From the NCBI RefSeq assembly GCF_965200585.1, contig NZ_OZ241361.1: a stretch of 64,000 nucleotides of DNA; one strand, written 5' to 3'. Numbering within the stretch: the first letter of the stretch is position 1; each line of letters begins with the position of its first letter. The stretch is from Bacterioplanoides sp965200585. GTDB taxonomy: Bacteria > Pseudomonadota > Gammaproteobacteria > Pseudomonadales > Oceanobacteraceae. Positions 42,869 to 51,759 of the stretch are shown here, in pieces. The translations under genes and the position numbers were made by a program. Below the pieces are notes generated by a model. That model was not told the DNA's origin. It did no database searches and was given only the letters and a program-made list of their open reading frames with translations.

Positions 42869-45178
42869 ATGCTTAAACGTTATATGCACTGGCTGCACGG
42901 CCAGTGGCCTTCGGGTACCGTTGAAAAATTACCGCTGGTTAATGCCGATGGCACCACCAATATCCCGGGTGTTTATGTAGTTGGGGATTTAACCGGCGTT
43001 CCACTGTTAAAGTTTGCCGCCGACACCGGTGCCAAAGCCATTAACCACTTGCTGAAGTCGGTTGATTTTCGCGACCGGAAAGTCGCTGATGATACTTACG
43101 ACGTGGTGATTATTGGCGGTGGTGTCAGTGGTTATTCCGCGGCGCTGGAAGCTGAGAAAGAAGGCTTAAATGCCTTACTGATTGAATCCAGCCGACCGTT
43201 TTCAACCATTGAAAACTTCCCCGAAGGCAAACCTATTTTCACCTATCCAACCGAACTGGAGCATCAGGGTGAAATCTCTCTCGATGATGTCAGTGATAAA
43301 GAGTCGTTATTACATTCGTTAAAACTCAGTATCGCTGAAAAAAACATCAACACACTGAGCGACAAAGCCTCTCATATTGAACGCAAAGGCAAGCAGCTTA
43401 ACGTTGTTACCGAGAACCAAACAGTTAAAGCCCACAAAGTGGTGATTGCCATTGGCCGCTCCGGAAACTTCCGTGAACTGACAGCCAAAGGCAAAGATCA
43501 CCCCAAAGTCGTTAACCGCTTACACGACCCGAAAGCCTATAAGGGTAAAGAAGTTCTGGTCGTTGGTGGTGGTGACAGCGCGCTGGAAGCCGCCATTGCT
43601 GTTGCTGAGCAACAGGGCAAGGTTGTTTTATCCTATCGTAAAGCTGAGTTCTCCCGTCCGAAAGAAGAAAACATCGAGCGACTGAACCAGCTGGTGGCTG
43701 AGGGAGCAATTACCCTGCATCTGCGCAGCCAGCTGGAAGCCGTCAGTGATGATCAGGTGGTACTGAAACTGGACAATGGTGAAGCCGTCACCCTGCAGAA
43801 CGATGCCGTACTGTCGATGCTGGGTCGTGAAGCCCCTCTCGACTTTTTCCGCCGCAGTAAAATTCAGATTGCCGGTGAAAGCACGCTGTCTGGCTGGGTT
43901 GCCTTTGCGGCGTTTTTCCTGTTCGCCATTGCATTGTACGACTGGAAAAACTTTGGTTTCCTCAATTCGTTCTGGGGCATGAGTGCCTTCCCCGACAATG
44001 CTCCCTCATTAGTGGGTGGTTTAGGTAGCTGGTGGCAGGCTCAGGTGGATGACCGCTCGACCCTGATTGGCACCATCGCGGTATCGATGAAAAGCCGCTC
44101 TTTTTATTACACCCTGATGTATACCAGTGCGATTGGCTGGTTTGGCTGGCAGCGCATCAAGCGCCGCAATACGCCATACGTTAAAGTGCAGACTCTGAGT
44201 TTATTCTTTATTCAGTTTATTCCGTTGTTTGTCCTGCCTGAAATCATTCTGCCGTGGGCCGGTTACCTCGGTGCCTTTGATGCTGGCAGCCTGAAGAGTG
44301 TCGCCGACAGCTTATTCCCAAGTTATATCTCAGCCGAAGCGTTAGCCAATAAAGAATGGCCGGAATGGGGCCACCCGCGCGCCTACTGGCATGCTTACGG
44401 GTTTATTCTTGCCTGGCCGCTGAACGTCTATAACGTCTTTACCCCTACCCCGATGATGGGCTGGCTGATCATCAGCTTTATCCAGACCTTTATCATTATT
44501 CCGGCGTTAATCTACCGCTACGGTAAGGGCGCTTACTGCGGCTGGATTTGTTCCTGTGGTGCACTGGCTGAAACCATGGGTGATACCCAACGCCACAAAA
44601 TGCCTCATGGCCCGTTCTGGAATAAGCTGAACATGATTGGTCAGGTGATTCTGGTGGCTGCGTTTGTCATGCTCGTTATTCGCATCCTTGGTTGGATGTT
44701 CCCGGAAAGCTGGATGCATCAATCCTTTGATTTATTACTGAAAGGTGAAAACAAAGAGTATCAGTTAGTGAACCCGGTCAGCTGGAAATGGTTTGTCGAC
44801 GTACTGCTGGGCGGTATTTTAGGGGTAGGCTTGTACTTCAAATATTCAGGCCGGGTATGGTGCCGCTTTGCCTGCCCATTATCGGCACTGATGCATATTT
44901 ATGGCCGTTTCAGCCGCTTCCGTATCCTGTCGGACAAAAACAAGTGCATCAGCTGTAATGCCTGTACCAGTGTTTGCCATCAGGGCATCGACATTATGAA
45001 TTTCGCCAACAAAGGCCGCCCGATGGAAGATCCTGAGTGTGTGCGTTGCTCTGCCTGTGTTCAGACTTGCCCAACCGGCACGCTGAAGTTTGGTCAGGTT
45101 GATAAGAACAACAACATCATCGCGACCGATCGTCTGGCTGCCAGCCCGGTTCAGATTATTGAGGCACGTAATGTATAA
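42869..45178 (+). CDS. Permuted flavin/NAD oxidoreductase fused to a NosR/NapH-like membrane and [4Fe-4S] module
   Basis: 769 residues. Residues 1-65 contain NIPGVYVVGDLTGVPLLKFAADTGAKAINHLL, normally the last FAD-contacting segment of thioredoxin-reductase-like enzymes. It is followed by DVVIIGGGVSGYSAALEAEKEG (FAD, about residue 75) and VLVVGGGDSALEAAIAVAE (NAD(P), about residue 230). The domain is therefore circularly permuted. Residues about 345-660 hold seven membrane helices with GAYCGWICSCGALAE and RVWCRFACPLSALM, the cysteine motifs of NosR/NapH/CcoG-type proteins. Residues about 690-735 hold two [4Fe-4S] sites, CISCNACTSVC and CVRCSACVQTC. It should pass electrons from NAD(P)H through flavin and clusters to an unknown acceptor. 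It lies within a glycosyltransferase cluster. Confidence 0.8.
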   Translation: MLKRYMHWLHGQWPSGTVEKLPLVNADGTTNIPGVYVVGDLTGVPLLKFAADTGAKAINHLLKSVDFRDRKVADDTYDVVIIGGGVSGYSAALEAEKEGLNALLIESSRPFSTIENFPEGKPIFTYPTELEHQGEISLDDVSDKESLLHSLKLSIAEKNINTLSDKASHIERKGKQLNVVTENQTVKAHKVVIAIGRSGNFRELTAKGKDHPKVVNRLHDPKAYKGKEVLVVGGGDSALEAAIAVAEQQGKVVLSYRKAEFSRPKEENIERLNQLVAEGAITLHLRSQLEAVSDDQVVLKLDNGEAVTLQNDAVLSMLGREAPLDFFRRSKIQIAGESTLSGWVAFAAFFLFAIALYDWKNFGFLNSFWGMSAFPDNAPSLVGGLGSWWQAQVDDRSTLIGTIAVSMKSRSFYYTLMYTSAIGWFGWQRIKRRNTPYVKVQTLSLFFIQFIPLFVLPEIILPWAGYLGAFDAGSLKSVADSLFPSYISAEALANKEWPEWGHPRAYWHAYGFILAWPLNVYNVFTPTPMMGWLIISFIQTFIIIPALIYRYGKGAYCGWICSCGALAETMGDTQRHKMPHGPFWNKLNMIGQVILVAAFVMLVIRILGWMFPESWMHQSFDLLLKGENKEYQLVNPVSWKWFVDVLLGGILGVGLYFKYSGRVWCRFACPLSALMHIYGRFSRFRILSDKNKCISCNACTSVCHQGIDIMNFANKGRPMEDPECVRCSACVQTCPTGTLKFGQVDKNNNIIATDRLAASPVQIIEARNV

Positions 45179-45917
45179 CTCGCAATACGTCAGTGTGATC
45201 ATCCCTGCGTTGGATGAGGAAGAAGCCATCGCCAAGGTGGTCTCATCACTGACGGCACTCACCAACGCCGATGGCTCAGCCATTTGTGATCAGATTATCG
45301 TGTGTGATAACGGTTCTCAGGATCTCACCAGCGAGCGCGCCCGCGCCTCTGGGGCTCAGGTAGTGCAACAATCCATTCCGGGGTATGGCATCGCTTGCCT
45401 GACCGCAATGGAACAGCTGGCGCCACAATGTGACATAGTGCTATTTGTTGATGGTGATGACTCCTGTTACGCCGAACAATGCCTGCCGCTTCTGGCAGCC
45501 ACCAGCAATGGTTCCGATCTGGCAATTGGCTCACGGGTGCTGGGGCATATCGAAAAGCACGCTCTGACCCCGGTACAGCGCTTTGGCAATGCCCTGGCGA
45601 GCTTTTTGATTCGTTGTATCTGGAAACATCAGGTAACGGATTTAGGGCCATTTCGGGCAATTCGCAAACGCAGCCTTGAGCAGATTCAAATGGCTGATAC
45701 CACCTTTGGCTGGACCATTGAAATGCAGATCAAATGCATTCAGGCCGGGCTGATCACCAGCGAACACCCGGTCGACTCAAAGCAGCGTATTGGTGTGTCA
45801 AAAATCAGCGGTACCGTGAAAGGCAGCATTAATGCCGGCATTGGTATTCTCGGGATGATTGCCAAGCTATGGTGGCGACAACGTCAAAGCGCTGCGTCTC
45901 AACTCAACAGGCACTGA
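45171..45917 (+). CDS. Family 2 glycosyltransferase, polyprenyl-phosphate-sugar synthase-like
   Basis: 248 residues from the ATG at 45171, which has GAGG six bases upstream and overlaps the stop of the oxidoreductase gene; a further-upstream frame extension lies inside that gene. SVIIPALDEEEAIAKVVSSL, IIVCDNGSQDLTSERARASGAQVV and VLFVDGDDS (DxD) are the DPM1/UDP-glucose:polyprenyl-phosphate glycosyltransferase pattern. GNALASFLIRCIWKHQVTDLGPFRAIRKRSLEQIQMADTTFGWTIEMQIKCI follows. No C-terminal membrane helices are present. It most likely makes polyprenyl-phosphate mannose or glucose for the GT-C enzyme encoded in the same cluster. A strong terminator follows. Confidence 0.8.
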   Translation: MYNSQYVSVIIPALDEEEAIAKVVSSLTALTNADGSAICDQIIVCDNGSQDLTSERARASGAQVVQQSIPGYGIACLTAMEQLAPQCDIVLFVDGDDSCYAEQCLPLLAATSNGSDLAIGSRVLGHIEKHALTPVQRFGNALASFLIRCIWKHQVTDLGPFRAIRKRSLEQIQMADTTFGWTIEMQIKCIQAGLITSEHPVDSKQRIGVSKISGTVKGSINAGIGILGMIAKLWWRQRQSAASQLNRH

Positions 45918-45976
45918 AGTATTCCGATATGTGCTAACAAGAAAAAGTGTGCGGACTATAAAAAAATCGTAATAAA

Positions 45977-46007
45977 AAACCACAATAGATCCTCTCTATT
46001 GTGGTTT
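45977..46007. terminator. Bidirectional intrinsic terminator
   Basis: AAACCACAATAG (45977-45988) pairs perfectly with CTATTGTGGTTT (45996-46007), 12 base pairs with A-rich and T-rich flanks, between the convergent glycosyltransferase and rraA genes. Confidence 0.9.
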
Positions 46008-46022
46008 GTATTACCGTCGCTG

Positions 46023-46514
46023 TTATTCCGGCATACTCAGCGCTTGTGGCGAAACAATCACACCGTTGTTATCGGCATACACATAGTCGCCCGGCTTAAA
46101 CTCGACACCACCAAATTTTACCGTGACATTCACATCACCCAGGCCGCGCTTGTCAGTTTTTAACGGATTGGTTGCCAGTGCCTGAACCCCTAAATCGGTT
46201 TCCATAATGACATCCACATCACGAATGCAGCCGTAAATGATGATGCCTTCCCAGCCGTTTTTTGCGGCTTTTTCAGCCAGCATATCGCCCAGCAGCGCGT
46301 GACGCATAGACGCACCACCATCCACCACCATCACCTTGCCTTTACCATCGGTATCGACCAGCTCTTTCACTTTAGAGTTATCTTCAAAGCACTTTACGGT
46401 AACAATTTCACCACCAAAAGAGTCGCGGCCACCGTAGTTGTTAAACATAGGTTCAACCACCTGAATCAACTCCGGGTATTCGTCACACAGGTCTGGCGTT
46501 ATGTATTGAGTCAT
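46023..46514 (-). CDS. rraA: Ribonuclease E activity regulator RraA
   Basis: 163 residues, the family length. TPDLCDEYPELIQVVEPMFNNYGGRDSFGGEIVTVKCFEDNSKVKEL, VMVVDGGASMRHALLGDMLAEKAAKNGWEGIIIYGCIRDVD and KTDKRGLGDVNVTVKFGGVEFKPGDYVYADNNGVIV match RraA closely. RraA binds and inhibits RNase E. Some family members are instead 4-hydroxy-4-methyl-2-oxoglutarate aldolases, and GGASMRHALLGD plus the RDVD motif are shared by both, so aldolase activity cannot be excluded. It lies 30 bases after the upstream hydrolase gene. Confidence 0.85.
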   Translation of the reverse strand: MTQYITPDLCDEYPELIQVVEPMFNNYGGRDSFGGEIVTVKCFEDNSKVKELVDTDGKGKVMVVDGGASMRHALLGDMLAEKAAKNGWEGIIIYGCIRDVDVIMETDLGVQALATNPLKTDKRGLGDVNVTVKFGGVEFKPGDYVYADNNGVIVSPQALSMPE

Positions 46515-46544
46515 GTTGTATTCCTTGTAAAAATTTTCTGAACA

Positions 46545-47540
46545 TTATTGAACAATTGAATCGGCATGGGCCGCTATCTGCTGCGCCACATGCCGTTGTT
46601 TTAACCAATCACTGATTTTCGGCCAGACATCGTCACCCGCCGGCTTGCTGGCCACCATATCCACGTGGCCATAATCACGACTGAAGCCCTGAGCCTTACC
46701 TAAAACCAGATAACTTTTATCACTGCCACCATAAAGATCATAAAAACGGCGGCAGTACTTTTCCGGGTCCGATGAATCAGCTATCGCAGCAACGGCCAGT
46801 AACGGTAAATCGGTTTGCTGCCAGAGGCGCAACAAGGGTTGGCGGCGTACCTTAAACTTCCAGCCGATCGTCCAGTCCTGTCGCCCCAGGTGTTCATTGA
46901 TGATGCCAGCGGATTCATTTTCCGGTCCTATTTTTAATTTACGGCCTTCCAGCTCACCTTTCACTCTCACGAACAAACGCATCAGGCTACCCACGGGTGG
47001 TAACCACAAATACCAGGGGCGACGCACGGCTTGGGTGCCAAACATCACCAGGCTATGGGTATTCTCACTGGACAACACTCCACAAGCCGCGGCACTGGCA
47101 ATCAACACGCCACCCAGAGAGTGGCCAATCCAGCCCGGCTTCTGGCCGGTTTTTTCACGTACAAAGTCATTCACCGCCGTGACGTCTGAGTGCACGTATT
47201 GCTCCAGCGTATTCTTGCGATAAGCCTGATTGCGGGGAGACAAGCCATGCCCACGGTGCTCAAACAACCAGACATCAAACCCTTCATCCAGCAGGTGGCG
47301 CGCCAAGCCAATGCCCTTGGCCGATAGCCAGAAACTGCGATTGGTAAAACTGCCATGCACCAGCACCAGCGGTGGTTTTTCGCCCGGGACATCAGCCGCC
47401 TTGCTGATATGAGTTAACGCAATCTGCACACTGGGATCGCTGCAACGATTGTGTTTTAACAGATAAACGTCTTCGTTAAAGTCCCCGTGTGTCTCTGCAT
47501 TCAACAGAGTCACCGGGAATAAAGCACTGCTACTTTTCAT
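46545..47540 (-). CDS. Alpha/beta hydrolase
   Basis: 331 residues. LVHGSFTNRSFWLSAKGIGLARHLLDEGFDVWLFEHRGHGLSPRN is the oxyanion region, and GWIGHSLGGVLIASAAACG is the nucleophile elbow (Ser about residue 142). DYGHVDMVASKPAGDDVWPKI contributes the C-terminal His. The FEHRGHG pattern recalls the acid lipase-like branch. No signal peptide. It lies between ppsA and rraA on the same strand with gaps of about 25-30 bases, so ppsA-hydrolase-rraA could be co-transcribed. The substrate is unknown. Confidence 0.8.
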   Translation of the reverse strand: MKSSSALFPVTLLNAETHGDFNEDVYLLKHNRCSDPSVQIALTHISKAADVPGEKPPLVLVHGSFTNRSFWLSAKGIGLARHLLDEGFDVWLFEHRGHGLSPRNQAYRKNTLEQYVHSDVTAVNDFVREKTGQKPGWIGHSLGGVLIASAAACGVLSSENTHSLVMFGTQAVRRPWYLWLPPVGSLMRLFVRVKGELEGRKLKIGPENESAGIINEHLGRQDWTIGWKFKVRRQPLLRLWQQTDLPLLAVAAIADSSDPEKYCRRFYDLYGGSDKSYLVLGKAQGFSRDYGHVDMVASKPAGDDVWPKISDWLKQRHVAQQIAAHADSIVQ

Positions 47541-47565
47541 AAATAGAAATTCTGATACACCCTGT

Positions 47566-49938
47566 TTATTGCGCGGGCTTATCGGCCAGGAAGAACCAGG
47601 TATCCATCACTGAATCCGGGTTCAGCGACACGCTATCAATACCGTGCTCCATCAGCCATTTGGCAAAGTCCGGGTGATCGGATGGCCCCTGACCACAAAT
47701 ACCAATGTATTTACCGGCTTTTTTACAGGCATTAATAGCGTTTTCGAGCAGCGCCAGAATGGCCGGATTACGCTCATCAAACAGGTGCGCAATAATGCCG
47801 GAATCACGATCCAGGCCCAGAGTTAGCTGGGTCAGGTCGTTAGAGCCAACGGAGAAACCATCAAAATGCTCCAGAAACTGTTCAGCCAGTACAGCATTGG
47901 CAGGCAGCTCACACATCATAATCAGGCGCAGGTCGTTTTCACCACGTTTCAGACCATTTTCAGCTAACAGATTGACCACCTGCTCAGCCTCGCCCGGAGT
48001 GCGCACAAACGGCACCATGATTTCGACGTTAGTGAATCCCATGTCGTTGCGGACTTTGCGCATTGCCCGGCATTCCAGCTCAAAGCAATCACGGAAGTTT
48101 TTCGAGATATAACGCGACGCCCCACGGAAGCCCAGCATTGGGTTTTCTTCTTCCGGCTCGTATAAACGACCACCAATCAGGTTGGCGTATTCGTTAGATT
48201 TAAAGTCGGACAAACGAACAATCACCCGCTTCGGCCAGAACGCTGCCGCCAGCGTGGAAATGCCTTCCACCAGCTTATCGACGTAGAAATCGACTGGCCC
48301 GGAGTAACCTGAAATACGACGTTCCACCGTCGGCTTCACTTCATCCGGTAAGGTATCAAAATTCAGTAAGGCTTTAGGGTGCACACCAATCATACGATTG
48401 ATGATAAATTCCAGTCGTGCCAGACCAACACCTTCGTTTGGTAAACCCTGAAAATCAAATGCCCGGTCCGGGTTGCCAACATTCATCATAATTTTGAATG
48501 GCAGATCCGGCATGGAATCGACACTGTTGGTCTTCACGTCGAAGTCCAGTGCGCCATCGTAAACAAAGCCGGTATCGCCTTCAGCACAGGAAACCGTTAC
48601 TTCCTGACCATCCTGCAAGTGTTCAGTAGCGTCTTCACAGCCAACCACCGCCGGAATACCCAGCTCACGGGCAATAATTGCTGCATGGCAAGTACGGCCG
48701 CCACGGTTGGTAACAATGGCTGATGAACGCTTCATCACCGGCTCCCAGTCCGGGTCGGTCATATCGGCCACCAGCACATCACCCGGCTGCACCTGATCCA
48801 TCTCATCAACGCTGTTCACAACGCGGACTTTGCCTTTGCCAATCCGGTGGCCAATCGAACGCCCTTCCACCAGCACCTTGCCGGTTTCTTTTAACAGGTA
48901 ACGTTCCATGATGTTCTTGTTAGCCCGGCTTTTCACCGTTTCCGGGCGTGCCTGAACAATATAAAGCTGACCATCGTCACCGTCTTTGGCCCACTCAATG
49001 TCCATCGGGCGCTGATAGTGTTGCTCGATGATCATGGCCTGACGCGCCAGTGCTTCGACTTCAGCATCAGTGACCGAGAATACCCGGCGCAAATCGCGAT
49101 CAACCCGCTGGGTTTCAACCGATTTACCAACCGCCGCATCCGGATTGTAGACCATCTTAATGGCTTTAGCACCGAGGTTACGGCGCAGAATGGCCGGGCG
49201 ATCTTCTGTCAGATTTTTTTTGTGAACGTAGAATTCATCCGGGTTAACCGCACCCTGCACCACGGTTTCACCCAGGCCATAAGAAGAAGTTACAAACACC
49301 ACTTGATCAAAACCGGATTCGGTATCCAGAGTAAACATCACTCCACTGGAAGCGGTTTCACTGCGCACCATACGCTGAATACCCGCCGACAGAGCCACCT
49401 TATGATGGTCAAAGCCCTGATGATCACGGTAGGCAATCGCACGGTCGTTAAACAGGGAGGCAAAGACATCGCGAATCGCGTGTAATACGTTGTCGACGCC
49501 GACAATATTCAGGTGTGTTTCCTGCTGTCCGGCAAAGGAGGCATCCGGCAGATCTTCGGCGGTAGCCGATGAGCGTACTGCAACCGCCATATTAGCGTTG
49601 CTGTTTTGTAATTCCGCAAATGCGCTGCGGACATCCGCCTCTAATTGCGGTGGCAGCGGTGCTTCTAAAATCCAGCTGCGAATACGAGCGCCGGTTTCCG
49701 TGAGGGCTGGAATATTATCAACATCCAGCGCATCCAGCTCTGCCTGAATGCGGGCATCCAACCCCTCATAATTTAAAAATTCACGGTATGCGTCAGCGGT
49801 CGTGGCAAAACCATTCGGTACCGATACGCCCGCACCCGTTAAGTTGCTGATCATTTCACCCAGAGAGGCGTTTTTTCCACCGACTCGTTCTACATCACCC
49901 ATTGATACCTGATCAAACCAGAGCACGTAATCAGTCAA
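47566..49938 (-). CDS. ppsA: Phosphoenolpyruvate synthase
   Basis: 790 residues, the standard size. The ATP-grasp part (about 1-340) begins VLWFDQVSMGDVERVGGKNASLGEM and has AVRSSATAEDLPDASFAGQQETHLN. The phosphohistidine domain carries GGRTCHAAIIARELGIPAVVG (His about residue 417). The C-terminal PEP/pyruvate barrel has NPMLGFRGASRYI, NVEIMVPFVRTPGEAEQV, SVGSNDLTQLTLGLDRDSG and GICGQGPSDHPDFAKWLMEHGIDSVSLNPD. It makes PEP from pyruvate and ATP for gluconeogenesis, consistent with growth on acids or lipids. It is divergent from its regulator ppsR. Confidence 0.97.
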   Translation of the reverse strand: MTDYVLWFDQVSMGDVERVGGKNASLGEMISNLTGAGVSVPNGFATTADAYREFLNYEGLDARIQAELDALDVDNIPALTETGARIRSWILEAPLPPQLEADVRSAFAELQNSNANMAVAVRSSATAEDLPDASFAGQQETHLNIVGVDNVLHAIRDVFASLFNDRAIAYRDHQGFDHHKVALSAGIQRMVRSETASSGVMFTLDTESGFDQVVFVTSSYGLGETVVQGAVNPDEFYVHKKNLTEDRPAILRRNLGAKAIKMVYNPDAAVGKSVETQRVDRDLRRVFSVTDAEVEALARQAMIIEQHYQRPMDIEWAKDGDDGQLYIVQARPETVKSRANKNIMERYLLKETGKVLVEGRSIGHRIGKGKVRVVNSVDEMDQVQPGDVLVADMTDPDWEPVMKRSSAIVTNRGGRTCHAAIIARELGIPAVVGCEDATEHLQDGQEVTVSCAEGDTGFVYDGALDFDVKTNSVDSMPDLPFKIMMNVGNPDRAFDFQGLPNEGVGLARLEFIINRMIGVHPKALLNFDTLPDEVKPTVERRISGYSGPVDFYVDKLVEGISTLAAAFWPKRVIVRLSDFKSNEYANLIGGRLYEPEEENPMLGFRGASRYISKNFRDCFELECRAMRKVRNDMGFTNVEIMVPFVRTPGEAEQVVNLLAENGLKRGENDLRLIMMCELPANAVLAEQFLEHFDGFSVGSNDLTQLTLGLDRDSGIIAHLFDERNPAILALLENAINACKKAGKYIGICGQGPSDHPDFAKWLMEHGIDSVSLNPDSVMDTWFFLADKPAQ

Positions 49939-50058
49939 CTTTTTATCTCCTGTGAATTAGCCTATAGTGACGGCCATTAATTCATTGATAGTGACTACCG
50001 TTAACAACCCGATAGCGGCAGCCCGCTAATACTAAGTGCAGCAAGAACAAATTTCCAC

Positions 50059-50880
50059 ATGAAGCGTTACGCCTATTTCATCTCCGACGGCACCGGGATC
50101 ACCGCAGAAACACTGGGTAACAGCCTGTTGTCACAATTTGATCAGATTAAATTTGAGCGGGTCACCCTGCCCTACATCGACTCGGAAGACAAAGCTCAAC
50201 AAGCAGCAGATGAGATGAACCAACTGGCTGCCGAAAGTGGTCACCCGGTGATTTTGTTCGATACCATCGTCAATAAAAACATCCGCAAAATCATTGATTC
50301 AGCCGATGTATTTAAAATTGATATTTTCTCTGCGTTTCTGGCACCGCTGGAAAGCGAGCTGGCGGTTAAATCGTCGTACACGGTGGGTAAATCCCACGCC
50401 CCAGCCGATAGCGACAATTATGTTGCACGGATTGAAGCGGTTAACTTCGCACTGGATAATGACGACGGTGCCCGCACCCGCCACTATAACGATGCCGATG
50501 TCATTCTGGTGGGCGTGTCACGCTGTGGCAAAACACCAACCAGCCTGTACATGGCGATGCAGTTTGGCATTAAGGCCGCGAACTATCCGCTCACCGAAGA
50601 AGATATGGACGACCTGAAACTACCAGAAAGCCTATCGCAGCATCGCTCTAAACTGTTTGGCTTAACCATTGACCCGGATCGCCTGGCCGCCATTCGCACC
50701 GAACGCCGTGCCAACAGCCGCTATTCATCGCTGAAGCAGTGTTATCACGAAGTCGATGAGGTGGAGTTTTTGTTCGAGCGTGAAAACATTCCGTTTGTCA
50801 GCACCACGGATAAATCTATTGAAGAGATTTCCACCCGGATTCTGGCCGAGACGGGTTTAAAAAGACGCTTACAGAGCTGA
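50059..50880 (+). CDS. ppsR: PEP synthase regulatory kinase/pyrophosphorylase (DUF299)
   Basis: 273 residues. It starts AYFISDGTGITAETLGNSLLSQF, the DUF299 signature, and has a nucleotide loop VGVSRCGKTPTSLYMAMQFGIKAANYPL (about residues 154-180), then LFGLTIDPDRLAAIRTERR and the ending DKSIEEISTRILAETGL. PpsR inactivates PEP synthase by ADP-dependent phosphorylation and reactivates it by phosphate-dependent removal. The divergent 120-base gap (49939-50058) serves both genes and contains the element ATAGTGAC twice, about 25 bases apart. Confidence 0.95.
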   Translation: MKRYAYFISDGTGITAETLGNSLLSQFDQIKFERVTLPYIDSEDKAQQAADEMNQLAAESGHPVILFDTIVNKNIRKIIDSADVFKIDIFSAFLAPLESELAVKSSYTVGKSHAPADSDNYVARIEAVNFALDNDDGARTRHYNDADVILVGVSRCGKTPTSLYMAMQFGIKAANYPLTEEDMDDLKLPESLSQHRSKLFGLTIDPDRLAAIRTERRANSRYSSLKQCYHEVDEVEFLFERENIPFVSTTDKSIEEISTRILAETGLKRRLQS

Positions 50881-50900
50881 CTAGATTACAACAGTCAGCT
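50875..50900. terminator. Hairpin spanning the adjoining stop codons
   Basis: AGCTGACT (50875-50882) pairs with AGTCAGCT (50893-50900) around a 10-base loop. The ppsR stop and the convergent hydrolase stop both lie inside it, so one palindrome may end both transcripts. Confidence 0.5.
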
Positions 50901-51759
50901 TCTTCTCATTCATCTTCCGCGCAATACCACGCGGCTTAGTAAACACCAGGCTATGATCCGCCCCAGCCACTTCGTGATAATCCCAGCAGGAAGCATCGGC
51001 CGCCAGTTTTTGGTGGCGTTGTTTCATGGGTTCTGGCGCAAGCCCACCAACAAAGCTGACACCCGGCCAGGGTGAAACCCAGTCAACAAAAACTGTCAGA
51101 TTTTGATTCAGATAGGCATTAACAGCGCGCAAGACGCGGGCAAAAGATTCCGGCCGGTCCTGTAAACGCTTCATAGTCAGCTGCTCAGCCTGAGGATTTG
51201 TCTTACGATTCGGCGATACCGAATCAAGGAACATTCGATAAACATCCAGATCATCTGGCCGTTCTAACAAGGCATCGGCAATATTGGCGTATTCAGCCGC
51301 TTTTTGCTGCAGGTGTTCAAGCCGGGAAGAAAACAGCATTGCTGGCTCAAGCAAAAACACCAGTCCGGAGAAATCATTACCAGCCAATAAAGAATAATAA
51401 TGCTGCAGATAATCGACCACCACCATGCCGCCAAATGAATAGCCGGCAATATCAAACTCACTCCAGTCCAGCGCTTCGGTCAGCTCTGCTAATTGCAGGG
51501 CAAAATCCCGCACCTGAGGTTGTGACGGAGGGATTAAAAACCGTGAGCCACCCATATCAGCCAGATCAACAACCAGCACTTCATCCCACTCGGTCAGATA
51601 GTTGGTGATAAAGGTCCAGGTCAGCTCACCAGCGACTCCGGCGCCATGAACTAGAATCAGGCGTCGCGGATCGGGCGTTAAAGACGATGAAGGATATTGA
51701 TACAGCCAACCATGCTGATGAAAACTGGCAGTTTTAAAATTAATCTGATGTTTTTCCAT
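50881..51759 (-). CDS. Alpha/beta hydrolase coupled to the Fil-like operon
   Basis: 292 residues, cytosolic. RRLILVHGAGVAGELTWTFITNYLTEWDEVLVVDLADMGGSRFL is the oxyanion region, FDIAGYSFGGMVVVDYLQHYYSLL is the nucleophile elbow (GYSFGG, Ser about residue 110), and EVAGADHSLVFTKPRG holds the His. Its start lies 20 bases inside the 3' end of the filE-like gene, so it is translated from the same message. I do not know a hydrolase of this kind in the Acinetobacter fil operon; here it occupies the last position of the transcript. The substrate is unknown. Confidence 0.78.
   Translation of the reverse strand: MEKHQINFKTASFHQHGWLYQYPSSSLTPDPRRLILVHGAGVAGELTWTFITNYLTEWDEVLVVDLADMGGSRFLIPPSQPQVRDFALQLAELTEALDWSEFDIAGYSFGGMVVVDYLQHYYSLLAGNDFSGLVFLLEPAMLFSSRLEHLQQKAAEYANIADALLERPDDLDVYRMFLDSVSPNRKTNPQAEQLTMKRLQDRPESFARVLRAVNAYLNQNLTVFVDWVSPWPGVSFVGGLAPEPMKQRHQKLAADASCWDYHEVAGADHSLVFTKPRGIARKMNEKKLTVVI

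Noticed and set aside
50883..50896. TTACAACA core at 50886-50893, a second Ter-like candidate between convergent genes
   Set aside because: The flanking bases do not fit the Ter consensus, and the site is explained as the loop and arm of a hairpin over two stop codons.
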